Assembly: GCF_025837155.1 (NCBI RefSeq)
Contig: NZ_CP107549.1
Coordinates: 620,001 to 684,000 of the forward strand
DNA length: 64,000 nucleotides
From: Pseudomonas sp. Z8(2022)
Lineage (GTDB): Bacteria > Pseudomonadota > Gammaproteobacteria > Pseudomonadales > Pseudomonadaceae
Direction of reading: 5' to 3'
Below, in pieces: positions 54,002 to 61,750 of the stretch. Positions within the stretch are counted from its first letter, which is position 1, and each line of letters starts with the position of its first letter. The position numbers and the translations under genes were made by a program. The notes below the pieces were generated by a model, which saw only the letters and a program-made list of their open reading frames with translations, was not told the DNA's origin and ran no database searches.

Positions 54002-54859
54002 TCAGGCGTCGATCCGGGTGATTTTTCTGATGAAGACGAAGCCCATGATCTGCATGATGATCATCACGCTGAGCACGATCAGGCCGTTGCGCGTGGTGTA
54101 CAGCTGGCTCATGGCTTCCGGTTCGATGAAGCTGAGAATCACCGCGAGGAAGATCGGCAGCATCGCCATGAAGGTGCCCTGGGCCTTGCCCTGCGCGGTG
54201 AGGCTGTCGATCTTGCCTTCCATGACCTTCTTGCGGCGCAACATCGCGGCCAGGGTGTTGATGGTTTCCACCAGATTGCCGCCGACCTCGCGACTGATGC
54301 GTATGGCCGAGCTGGCCATGACGAACGAGGGCAGGGGCAGGCGTTGTTCCAGCTTGATCAGTGCGTCTTCCAGGGTTACACCCAGGCGGATGTTCTTGAT
54401 CAGCAGGCCGAATTCCTGGCTGAGCGGGGCGGGCGACTGCTGCACCACGTTCTCCAGCGCCATGTTCAGGCTGGCGCCGGACTGCAGGCTGCTGGACAGC
54501 AGCATGAAGGCGTCGGGCAACTGTTCCTCGAACTGGCGCAGGCGCTTCTTGCGCAACTGGCCGAGTACCAGCTTCGGCACGAACAGCATCATGATCGCCC
54601 CGGCGATCGTGATCAGAGTGATGTCGAACAGTACGTGAAGGAACAGCGGTACCAGCACCAGCAACATGGCATTGAGCACGAACAGCTGCTTGCCACTGGC
54701 GAAGATGAACATGTCGGCCATGTCCAGTTCTGCGCTGCGGCTGAACTGTGACCGGTAGAAGGACAGCTGGTCAGCCACCCGCTCCGACAGCAGCAGAGCC
54801 AGGGAGAAGCCGCCGAGGGCGAGCAGGGCGGCGCTCAGGTAGAGCAGCAACTCAGACAT
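54002..54859 (-). CDS. tadB: Inner membrane platform protein TadB
   Basis: A 285-residue T2SSF superfamily protein. It has an N-terminal helix, a central pair of membrane segments (about 58-95), the F domain (about 110-235; QLPDAFMLLSSSLQSGASLN) and a C-terminal helix. It is paralogous to TadC and partners it. The start overlaps the ATPase gene by 8 bp. Confidence 0.9.
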   Translation of the reverse strand: MSELLLYLSAALLALGGFSLALLLSERVADQLSFYRSQFSRSAELDMADMFIFASGKQLFVLNAMLLVLVPLFLHVLFDITLITIAGAIMMLFVPKLVLGQLRKKRLRQFEEQLPDAFMLLSSSLQSGASLNMALENVVQQSPAPLSQEFGLLIKNIRLGVTLEDALIKLEQRLPLPSFVMASSAIRISREVGGNLVETINTLAAMLRRKKVMEGKIDSLTAQGKAQGTFMAMLPIFLAVILSFIEPEAMSQLYTTRNGLIVLSVMIIMQIMGFVFIRKITRIDA

Positions 54860-56510
54860 CGTGGGCTCCCGGGCGGAAGATGCCCATGTTCACGCCGATG
54901 CCGCGCTTGTTCAGCTCCTCGTAGAACTCCGGCACCTGGCCGGTGGCGTGATAATGGCCCTTGACCCGGCCCTTGTCGTCGAAGCCCTGCTGCTGGAAGG
55001 CGAAGATCTCGTTGAGCTGGATGGTGCTCTGCTCCATGCCGGTGATCTCGGTGATGCTGGTGATACGCCGCGAACCGTCGCCGAAGCGCGTCTGCTGGAC
55101 GATGATCTGCACTGCCGAGGCGATCTGCTCGCGGATGGCCTGTACCGGAAGGTCCATGCCGGCCATCAGTACCATCACCTCCAGACGCCGCAGCATGTCG
55201 CGCGGGCTGTTGGCGTGGCCGGTGGTCAGCGAGCCGTCATGGCCGGTGTTCATCGCCTGCAGCATGTCCAGAGCCTCGCCGCCGCGGCACTCGCCGACCA
55301 CGATGCGGTCGGGGCGCATCCGCAGGCAGTTGCGCACCAGATCGCGGATGGTCACCTGGCCCTTGCCTTCCATGTTTGCCGGACGCGCTTCCAGCGCTAC
55401 CACGTGCGGTTGCACCAGCTTCAGTTCGGCGGCGTCCTCCACTGTCACCACGCGTTCTTCCATGGGGATGAAGTTCGACAGAATGTTGAGCAGGGTGGTC
55501 TTGCCTGAACCTGTACCGCCGGACACAACGATATTCATGCGCTGTTCCACCGCAGTTCGGAGGAACTCCACCATTGGCTCGTTGATCGAGCCGAAGCGGA
55601 TCAGGTCATCGGTGGTGAGCTTCTTCTCTGAGAACTTACGGATGGTCAGGCACGGCCCGCGCAGCGCCAGCGGCGGAATGATGGCGTTGACCCGCGAGCC
55701 GTCCTTGAGGCGTGCGTCGACCATCGGCGAGCTTTCGTCGATGCGTCGGCCCAGCGGCGAGATGATCCGCTCGATGGTCGACAGTACAGCCGCGTTGGAG
55801 CTGAAGTTGATCGGGGTTTTTTCCAGACGTCCGGCCCGCTCGACGTAGATGTCATCATGGGCGTTGACCATGATCTCGCTGACGCTTTTATCCGCCAGGA
55901 GGTCCTCCAGTGGGCCGAGGCCGGTAGCCTCGTCCAGCACGATCTTGTGCAAAACTTCGCGCTTGACCGTCGGTGGCAGGCGCCCGGCAACCTGGCCGAG
56001 CAGTTCGTCGACCAGGTCGGACAGGGTGGCGCGTACTTCCTCCGGGCCCATGCTGTCGAGGTTCATGCGGCGCAGATCGAGGGCGCGGAACAGCTCGAGC
56101 TGGACGAACTGAGCCCACTCCATATAGGCCTCGCGGCCGTCGTCGGCCACTTCCGCCACGATCGCCGGAGCCTCGCCCTCGGCGGCAAGCTCGGGCATCA
56201 GCGTCTCGTTCTGTGCGCTGATGGCCCTTACCCGCACCAGGTAGCCGCCGATGGCGATCACGTCGTCCGGGGTCAGCGGTCCATGGCGGCTGACCGGACG
56301 ATCATTGACGCGAACCTCGTAACCGCGGCTGACATCCTCGACGAACAGTCCGGCCAGTGACTGCTCGATACGCGCATGGATCGGCGCGACCTTCCAGCCG
56401 CGCAAGCGGATCAGCCCTGTGCGTGCCTTGCCCAGTTCGCAGATGGCACTGGTGCAGGTCAGCTTGTCGACCGGTTGGCCGTCCTTGTAGGTGACTTCGA
56501 TCTCGAACAT
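54852..56510 (-). CDS. tadA: FHA-fused Tad secretion ATPase (TadA/CpaF)
   Basis: A 552-residue protein. Residues 1-95 form an FHA-like fold, with GKARTGLIRL, HARIEQS and VNDRPV in the order of FHA strands. After an acidic linker (about 100-125) comes a complete CpaF-type ATPase. Walker A GGTGSGKT is at 331-338, the Asp box VTVEDAAEL near 356, Walker B-like RIVVGECRGGEAL near 402 and the His box GSLTTGHANS near 426. The ATPase powers pilus assembly; FHA domains bind phosphothreonine peptides. It starts 7 bp after the secretin stop. Confidence 0.9.
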   Translation of the reverse strand: MFEIEVTYKDGQPVDKLTCTSAICELGKARTGLIRLRGWKVAPIHARIEQSLAGLFVEDVSRGYEVRVNDRPVSRHGPLTPDDVIAIGGYLVRVRAISAQNETLMPELAAEGEAPAIVAEVADDGREAYMEWAQFVQLELFRALDLRRMNLDSMGPEEVRATLSDLVDELLGQVAGRLPPTVKREVLHKIVLDEATGLGPLEDLLADKSVSEIMVNAHDDIYVERAGRLEKTPINFSSNAAVLSTIERIISPLGRRIDESSPMVDARLKDGSRVNAIIPPLALRGPCLTIRKFSEKKLTTDDLIRFGSINEPMVEFLRTAVEQRMNIVVSGGTGSGKTTLLNILSNFIPMEERVVTVEDAAELKLVQPHVVALEARPANMEGKGQVTIRDLVRNCLRMRPDRIVVGECRGGEALDMLQAMNTGHDGSLTTGHANSPRDMLRRLEVMVLMAGMDLPVQAIREQIASAVQIIVQQTRFGDGSRRITSITEITGMEQSTIQLNEIFAFQQQGFDDKGRVKGHYHATGQVPEFYEELNKRGIGVNMGIFRPGAHDV

Positions 56511-56517
56511 GGGCGCC

Positions 56518-57957
56518 TCAGTCGATCAGTTCGATGGCGCCGTAGGCGGCCTGGTACTGATCGACCATCCGCTGCTGGCGCTGGAGTTCTTGCTCGGTCG
56601 GATTGCCGGCGCCGGGGGTAAGCAGGCGCGGGGTGATGAAGATCACCAGTTCGGTGCGGTTGCCCTTGCCGCTCTTGTTGCTGAACAGCGTGCCGAGTAC
56701 CGGCAGGTCCTTGAGGAAAACGATGCCTTCGCGGGTGATCTGGCTGTCCTCGGTGACCAGACCGGACAGCACCAGGGTTTCGCCGACCTTGAGCTGCACT
56801 TCGTTCTCGGTACGGCGGGTCTTGAATGCCGGGTATTCACCGACCTGGTTGGCCTTGTCCAGTTGACTGATCTCGGCCAGCACATGAGTGGCGATCTGGT
56901 CGCTACCGTACAGTTGCGGGGCGATGTTGAGCAGGATGCCGAAATCCTTGTACTCCACCGATGGGCCGTTGATGCTGCTGGTCACCACCGGCACCTGGCC
57001 GCCGACGGTCAGCTCGGCCTTGCCGCCGCTGCGCGCCGACAGGCGTGGGGAGGCCAGGGTCAGCGCCGAGCCGTTCTTCTCCAGCAGGTTGATGCGTGAG
57101 CTGATCTCGCTGGCGATGCCCCAGTTGCCCTGCCAGCCATTCACCGTCTGGCCTGCACTGCTGCCGCCGTCGGCGGCGAATTCGACGTAAGGGCCGGCGA
57201 TGCTGGTGCTCCAGTTGATACCCAGTTCTTCAACGTCATCCTTGGCAAATTCGGTGATGCGTACGTCGAAGTAGATCATCGGTGCAAGGAATTCCGACAT
57301 CGGCTGAGCCAGGACCAGAATGTCCGGGTAGCGCTCCTTGAGCAGTTCGATACGACTCATGTCGACGGCATGCAGGTCGCCGTCGATGACGATCTGCCGG
57401 CCAACCGCCTTGATCTTGATTCCGGGAATCTGTCCGAGCATGGCCTGGACTTCCTCCAGGACCTCGGCCGAATCGGCCTTGGTCGCCGCGCCGCTCTGCT
57501 CTTCGGCCAGTACCAGCACGTTGTCGTAGAACTTGGCCGCCTCCTTGACCCGGCTCAGGTATTCGCCGCTGAGGCGACCCTCGAGCACCACCTGACGGCC
57601 GACAGTACGGATCTTCAGACCCGGGATATCACTGAGCAGCGCTTTCAACTCGCCAAACTGACGGTAGCCGTTGGCCTTGGCCACCACCACACTCATCTGT
57701 TTGCGGGTGTTGTCGTCGAACCAGACCTGCACCGTGGTTTCGCCGGGCTGCTGGGCGGTTACCACGATTTCCTCGTTCTTCAGCATGGTGGCGCTGATGA
57801 TTTCCACATTGCCTACCGCGACGCGCTCGACCCCCGGCGCTTCCAGAACGCGAACGTCGCCGTCGTAGAGCACGACTGCATTGGGCAGCTCGGCGGCATG
57901 ACCGGCACTGCACAGGCACAAGGCGCAGAAGACGCCGAATACGCTTTGTTTTTTCAT
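56518..57957 (-). CDS. rcpA: Tad outer membrane secretin RcpA/CpaC
   Basis: A 479-residue secretin with signal peptide (1-21). A pilus-specific N-terminal domain (about 24-95) is followed by two similar BON-like modules: 107-150 (IPGLKIRTVGRQVVLEG) and 174-216 (IPGIKIKAVGRQIVIDG). The secretin core is about 225-450, with the signature VGETLVLSGLVTEDSQ and LPVLGTLF near its end. It forms the outer membrane pore of the Tad system. The repeated module appears to be an internal duplication. Confidence 0.9.
   Translation of the reverse strand: MKKQSVFGVFCALCLCSAGHAAELPNAVVLYDGDVRVLEAPGVERVAVGNVEIISATMLKNEEIVVTAQQPGETTVQVWFDDNTRKQMSVVVAKANGYRQFGELKALLSDIPGLKIRTVGRQVVLEGRLSGEYLSRVKEAAKFYDNVLVLAEEQSGAATKADSAEVLEEVQAMLGQIPGIKIKAVGRQIVIDGDLHAVDMSRIELLKERYPDILVLAQPMSEFLAPMIYFDVRITEFAKDDVEELGINWSTSIAGPYVEFAADGGSSAGQTVNGWQGNWGIASEISSRINLLEKNGSALTLASPRLSARSGGKAELTVGGQVPVVTSSINGPSVEYKDFGILLNIAPQLYGSDQIATHVLAEISQLDKANQVGEYPAFKTRRTENEVQLKVGETLVLSGLVTEDSQITREGIVFLKDLPVLGTLFSNKSGKGNRTELVIFITPRLLTPGAGNPTEQELQRQQRMVDQYQAAYGAIELID
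57310..57648 (-). repeat. Internal duplication in the secretin
   Basis: Residues 107-150 and 174-216 of the secretin align without gaps in their cores (IPGLKIRTVGRQVVLEG versus IPGIKIKAVGRQIVIDG, and NVLVL versus DILVL at the end). They are separated by about 24 Ala/Glu-rich residues. Confidence 0.75.
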
Positions 57958-57992
57958 GATTGCCCCAGCAAAAACTTCTTATATGGTGGTCA

Positions 57993-58011
57993 CGTGCCGC
58001 GGCGCGGCACG
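57993..58011. other. Intergenic hairpin between rcpC and rcpA
   Basis: A perfect inverted repeat CGTGCCGC (57993-58000) / GCGGCACG (58004-58011) with a 3-base loop and no T-tract on either side. On the transcript it lies between the rcpC stop and the rcpA start. It may set relative expression or mRNA stability. Confidence 0.5.
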
Positions 58012-58023
58012 TTGAGGTTCGGG

Positions 58024-60051
58024 TTATTCCAGGCGCAGCGTCTGAACCGGAATTACGCCATTGCTGCCGGTGCCTCCGGGGATGAACTGGATCATTCGAT
58101 TGGCTTCGCGCTTCGGCGCGCTGCTGTCGCGCGGAGTCTCCAGGCCGACGGTGACGCCGCGGTAGAGAACGTTGCCATTGGCGTCGATCACCTTGCCGTC
58201 CACCAGGCGGCCGATCAGCTTGCCGTCAGGGCCATACACGCGGTCGCCACGCAGGGTGCCGATAACGTTGCCCTGGGCATCACGGACGATCTGCACGACG
58301 TCCTGCTGCACATCGAGGCTGGCGCCTTCGATGGCCTTACCGCTGCTATCGACGGCCTTGCCGTCCTTGATCGAACCGACGGAGCGGCCCTGCGCATCGA
58401 TGATCTGGTCTCCGACAACCGTGCCGATCACATTGCCGTTGGCGTCACGCACCACCTGGGCCGCATCGGCCAGCGGTTTGCCATCGGCGCCGAGCAGGGC
58501 CAGTTCGACCTCGCCAAGCACCTTGCCGCTGGCATCGAGCACCTGGCCGTCCTTGACGGTGCCGAGCACCTTGCCGTCGGCATCGACCAGCTTGCCGTCC
58601 TTGATTGTGCCGAGGATCTTGCCGTCGGCACCGCGGACCACTTCGCCCATCTCCCCGACCAGATTGCCGTTGGCATCGAACAGGGCGGTGCTCAGGGTGC
58701 CGAGCACCTTACCGTCCAGACCGATGGCCTGGCCGTCCCTGACATGGCCGATGAGTGCGCCCTCGGCATTCTTGATCTGGTCGCCATCGACGAAGCCGAT
58801 GATCTTGCCGTTGCCATCACGGACCACCGGGCGTTCGTGAGTTTGCGCCGCTGCAGCGGCTTGCACCTGCGAGCTGCGCATGTCGATGACCTGACCGCTG
58901 GCATCCAGGGCCACGTTCTCCTCGACGCGGCCCAGGCTCTGGCCGTCCAGGCCGACGGCCTTGCCGTCTTCATATTTGCCGATGACCTGACCGTTGCGAT
59001 CGACCACCTGGCCGTTGACCACCTTGCCGATCACGTTACCGGCCTCGTCGCGGACCACGGTGGCCTGTTCGCGCATGCGCAGCAGCGGATCGTCGGCCGC
59101 CAGACCGCGGACGATGCGGCCCATGACCTTGCCGTCGAGGCCAATGGCCTTGCCATCGACGATATGGCCGATGATGCGCCCGTCGAGCCCGACCACGTTG
59201 TCGCCAATGATGCGGCCGAGCAGGTTGCCGTCTGCATCGAGCACCACATCGACGGTTTCCGCCGGCAGCGGGTCGAGCAGGCTGGCGACGGTGATCTGGT
59301 CGAGCGAGGCGTTGCTCGTATCCTTGGGATTACGCAGTACGGCAACCAGTTCGCCAGCCTTCTCCGCGACTTCAACCCGCGCCGCCTGGGCGGGCGAGAG
59401 CATCAGCGAAAGGGTGGAGAACCCCATGTTGAAGCCGTCGGCGGAATTGCGGTCGTAGTGTTTCTCGTACTTCTTGCCCTTGGCATCCTCGCGCCCAGCG
59501 GCCAGTACCTCGACGTTCTCCAGAACGGTCATGACGACCTGGTCGGAGTAGTTCGGTTGCTGTTGCAGGCCGACATCACCCGCGGAGAAGCTGCCCAGCA
59601 GGTCGATGCGATCACCCGGGCGGAGCATGCCGTCGAAGGAGTTGATCTTGTTGACCTGCACGGTCTTGATGCGCTTGCCCAGCTCGACGTTCTCGGAAAG
59701 GCGCGAGACGCGAGTGCTTTCCACCGCGTCCCAGGTAATCGGCCGGCCGCGCTGCAATGGGGTGATCACCATGCGGTTCTCTACCCGCGGCCAGTCCTCA
59801 GCCAGCACCGCGTTGGAGGGCAGGTATTCACGTGGCACGTCCATGGCTGCGACATTTTCCCGTGACAGGGTCTGGGACTTGCCGATGTCTTCCTTGGGGA
59901 CAACTACCGCAACCATGACCTGCGTGGCAGGTTTGTAGGCAGCCTTGTACTGGGACTCCTTGGCCTTCAGGTACGCCCAGCCCAGAACTGCGGCCAGCAG
60001 CCCGCAGGCGACCGCGATTATCAGTAGTTTTTTACCTGAAACCGATGACAT
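58024..60051 (-). CDS. rcpC: RcpC/CpaB pilus protein with a giant Asp/Gly repeat insertion
   Basis: A 675-residue protein, roughly twice the usual CpaB length. It has an N-terminal membrane helix (8-29), a SAF-like domain (about 45-110; VAVVVPKEDIGKSQTLSREN), the RcpC/CpaB domain (about 115-262; LRPGDRIDLLGSF) and the conserved-looking C-terminal end (about 650-675; MIQFIPGGTGSNGVIPVQTL). Between the last two lie about 21 tandem units of the type DANGNVIGTVVGDQ (268-632). CpaB proteins sit in the periplasm near the secretin. Identity as RcpC is supported by both flanks and by the following rcpA. The role of the repeat block is unknown. Confidence 0.87.
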   Translation of the reverse strand: MSSVSGKKLLIIAVACGLLAAVLGWAYLKAKESQYKAAYKPATQVMVAVVVPKEDIGKSQTLSRENVAAMDVPREYLPSNAVLAEDWPRVENRMVITPLQRGRPITWDAVESTRVSRLSENVELGKRIKTVQVNKINSFDGMLRPGDRIDLLGSFSAGDVGLQQQPNYSDQVVMTVLENVEVLAAGREDAKGKKYEKHYDRNSADGFNMGFSTLSLMLSPAQAARVEVAEKAGELVAVLRNPKDTSNASLDQITVASLLDPLPAETVDVVLDADGNLLGRIIGDNVVGLDGRIIGHIVDGKAIGLDGKVMGRIVRGLAADDPLLRMREQATVVRDEAGNVIGKVVNGQVVDRNGQVIGKYEDGKAVGLDGQSLGRVEENVALDASGQVIDMRSSQVQAAAAAQTHERPVVRDGNGKIIGFVDGDQIKNAEGALIGHVRDGQAIGLDGKVLGTLSTALFDANGNLVGEMGEVVRGADGKILGTIKDGKLVDADGKVLGTVKDGQVLDASGKVLGEVELALLGADGKPLADAAQVVRDANGNVIGTVVGDQIIDAQGRSVGSIKDGKAVDSSGKAIEGASLDVQQDVVQIVRDAQGNVIGTLRGDRVYGPDGKLIGRLVDGKVIDANGNVLYRGVTVGLETPRDSSAPKREANRMIQFIPGGTGSNGVIPVQTLRLE
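58156..59250 (-). repeat. About 21 tandem D-x-x-G-x-x-x-G coding repeats
   Basis: Covers residues 268-632 of RcpC. Each unit is about 14-18 residues, for example RDANGNVIGTVVGDQII, DADGKVLGTVKDGQVL and LDGKVMGRIV. Units beginning VVRD or VVRG recur about every three to four units (near residues 332, 409, 471, 533 and 588), giving a higher-order period of about 55-75 residues. Units are diverged, not identical. Confidence 0.85.
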
Positions 60052-60107
60052 GTTGCTCCCCGTTTCCTAAAGATGCCCGCTACTGCAGGGCGATCGCGAT
60101 GTGCTTG

Positions 60108-61082
60108 TTATTTGTCTGATACGACCCAGTGCCCGCCCGGATAGAGCGTGGCCTGCTTGGCTGCGTTGCAGGCCGCCGCAGTGGTTCTCACGTTGCGCAG
60201 CGAAGCCGGATCCGCCAGGGCCTGCTTGCCCGAGGAGCCCAGCGTGGCCACCGGCGTGCTGAAGCCGCCTACGGCGATGATGTCGATGTCGGCCATCTGC
60301 GCGTTGCTCATCACCACGCACGGCGAGATGCCTTCCCAGCCCGTTGGCGGGGTGGTGTAGGCCACGCTGAGCAGTTGTTCGGCGCTGGCGCTGATGCCGC
60401 CGGCACCGAGGGTGGTTTGTGCGTAGACGCTGGCAAGGCCGAAGATCTTGCCGCGCGTCTCGAAACCGGCGGCCTGCTTGCCGTCGCCAACGTAGAGCGT
60501 GTTGGTGGGCTCGCGTTTGTCGACGGTAACGCCGGCGGGCAGGGTCAGCGGTCGATAGCTGCCAGGATGGTAGTAGCCGCCATTCATGTAGTAGGCGAAG
60601 CCCAGCAGATTGCCACCGGCGTCATACAGCGCCTGAAGGGTCAGCGCGTTGCCTCGGCTATCGATGGGGGTGACGCTTACCGGGTTGCCGTTGTTGTCCA
60701 CGCATAGTCCGGTCATGTCACAGGTGGCGATGGTGTCGCCGTTCTTGTCGACATAGCGGTCGCCGTCCTGGATGCCGATCAGGTTGCCCAGTTCGTCGAA
60801 GATCCCGGTGGGCAGGCTGGCGGCGGGCAACTCGATGTCAGGCTCGCCGGGCTCGGTTGAGCCGTCGTCGTAGTCTTCGCCGGGAGCCACTTCGTTGAAG
60901 CGCACGCGGTGGCTGTCGTACAGCTGAACACGGTTCATCTCGCGCGACTGGGTGGCGTAGTTGTCCTGCATGGCCTCGAAGATGCTCTCGACGTCGGCCA
61001 TGGTGGCTACCATCACCGCACCGGTGACGCCGAGCACTACCAGGTACTCGGTCATCGACTGACCGTTCTGCCATTTGCGCAT
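60108..61082 (-). CDS. TadE/TadG-like pseudopilin carrying RcpC-type repeats
   Basis: A 324-residue protein. The N-terminus MRKWQNGQSMTEYLVV with a hydrophobic stretch to about residue 30 has the G-Q-x-M-x-E pattern of TadE/Flp-like pseudopilins. Residues 94-168 contain about five D-x-x-G-N units (FDELGNLIGIQDGDRYVDKN, DAGGNLLGFAYYMNGG) resembling the repeats in RcpC, which is encoded immediately downstream. The rest is Gly/Ala/Thr-rich with scattered Cys. ATG at 61082 lies 2 bp after the previous stop; a TTG at 61088 overlapping that stop is the alternative. Confidence 0.72.
   Translation of the reverse strand: MRKWQNGQSMTEYLVVLGVTGAVMVATMADVESIFEAMQDNYATQSREMNRVQLYDSHRVRFNEVAPGEDYDDGSTEPGEPDIELPAASLPTGIFDELGNLIGIQDGDRYVDKNGDTIATCDMTGLCVDNNGNPVSVTPIDSRGNALTLQALYDAGGNLLGFAYYMNGGYYHPGSYRPLTLPAGVTVDKREPTNTLYVGDGKQAAGFETRGKIFGLASVYAQTTLGAGGISASAEQLLSVAYTTPPTGWEGISPCVVMSNAQMADIDIIAVGGFSTPVATLGSSGKQALADPASLRNVRTTAAACNAAKQATLYPGGHWVVSDK
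60579..60803 (-). repeat. Short repeat block matching the RcpC repeats
   Basis: Residues 94-168 of the 324-residue pseudopilin. Units such as DELGNLIGIQDGD, DKNGDTIATCD, DNNGNPVSV and DAGGNLLGF share the Asp/Gly spacing of the RcpC array. Confidence 0.65.
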
Positions 61083-61084
61083 GA

Positions 61085-61750
61085 TCAATGATCCATCCGG
61101 GTCAGCAGAACCTGGGTATTGGTTTCGTGGCGCAGCAGCCCGATGGTCATCAGCTCGCGGCCCTTGGCGTAATTGAGCACGACGCTGCCGGCGAGAGTGC
61201 TGCGGTGTTCCAGTTGCCAGCCCTGGTGCAGCATTTCGCTTTCATACCAGGCACGAGTACGGTGGATGTCGTCGGCTATCAGCAGCAGGGTCAGGCGACC
61301 CTTGCGCAGAGGGTCATCACTGCGCATGTCGCTGACCACATGGGCATCGGCGGGCATCGGCACGCCTTCGCCCAGCGCTCGATCACTGGCGTTCGGCGCG
61401 GGCGGGTTGGTCAGCAGCAGCTTGCCGTAGCTGTAGCGCTCGTTCTGCGCCTGTACCTGGACCATCATCATGCAGCGGTCGTTGAGGTGCAGTATCTGCT
61501 CCCAGGGGCCGAAGGTGGTGTAGTCGACGGCGTCCTTCCATTGCTTGCCGTAAAAACTCTTCACCTGCTCCGGCGTGGTCGGGACGCGGAAGCTGCGCAC
61601 ATTCATGGCGTTGTTGTTCCACTGCATGCCATCGGCAACCATGCCGAGCAGCATGGAATCCATGCGCGGGAAATCATCGTAGTCGCAGGCGCCATGCGCC
61701 TGGCTGCTGAGCAGTGCGAGCATGGCGACGAGAGGAGTGAGCTTAATCAT
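61085..61750 (-). CDS. Unrecognised secreted protein of the Tad cluster
   Basis: A 221-residue protein with signal peptide (MIKLTPLVAMLALLSSQAHG, cleavage near 20). Cys22 follows just after the cut, with another Cys near 93. The mature part is mixed alpha/beta with no motif I recognise; YESEMLHQGWQLEHRS suggests a small periplasmic fold. It overlaps the previous gene by 8 bp and is followed 2 bp later by the repeat-bearing pseudopilin, so it belongs to the operon. Possibly a periplasmic assembly factor for the two neighbouring pseudopilins; this is a guess from position only. Confidence 0.7.
   Translation of the reverse strand: MIKLTPLVAMLALLSSQAHGACDYDDFPRMDSMLLGMVADGMQWNNNAMNVRSFRVPTTPEQVKSFYGKQWKDAVDYTTFGPWEQILHLNDRCMMMVQVQAQNERYSYGKLLLTNPPAPNASDRALGEGVPMPADAHVVSDMRSDDPLRKGRLTLLLIADDIHRTRAWYESEMLHQGWQLEHRSTLAGSVVLNYAKGRELMTIGLLRHETNTQVLLTRMDH

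Noticed and set aside
57370..59865. A plus-strand frame of 831 residues across rcpA and rcpC
   Set aside because: Its repetitive look is only the reverse complement of the RcpC repeat array. It spans an intergenic hairpin and has no initiation context.
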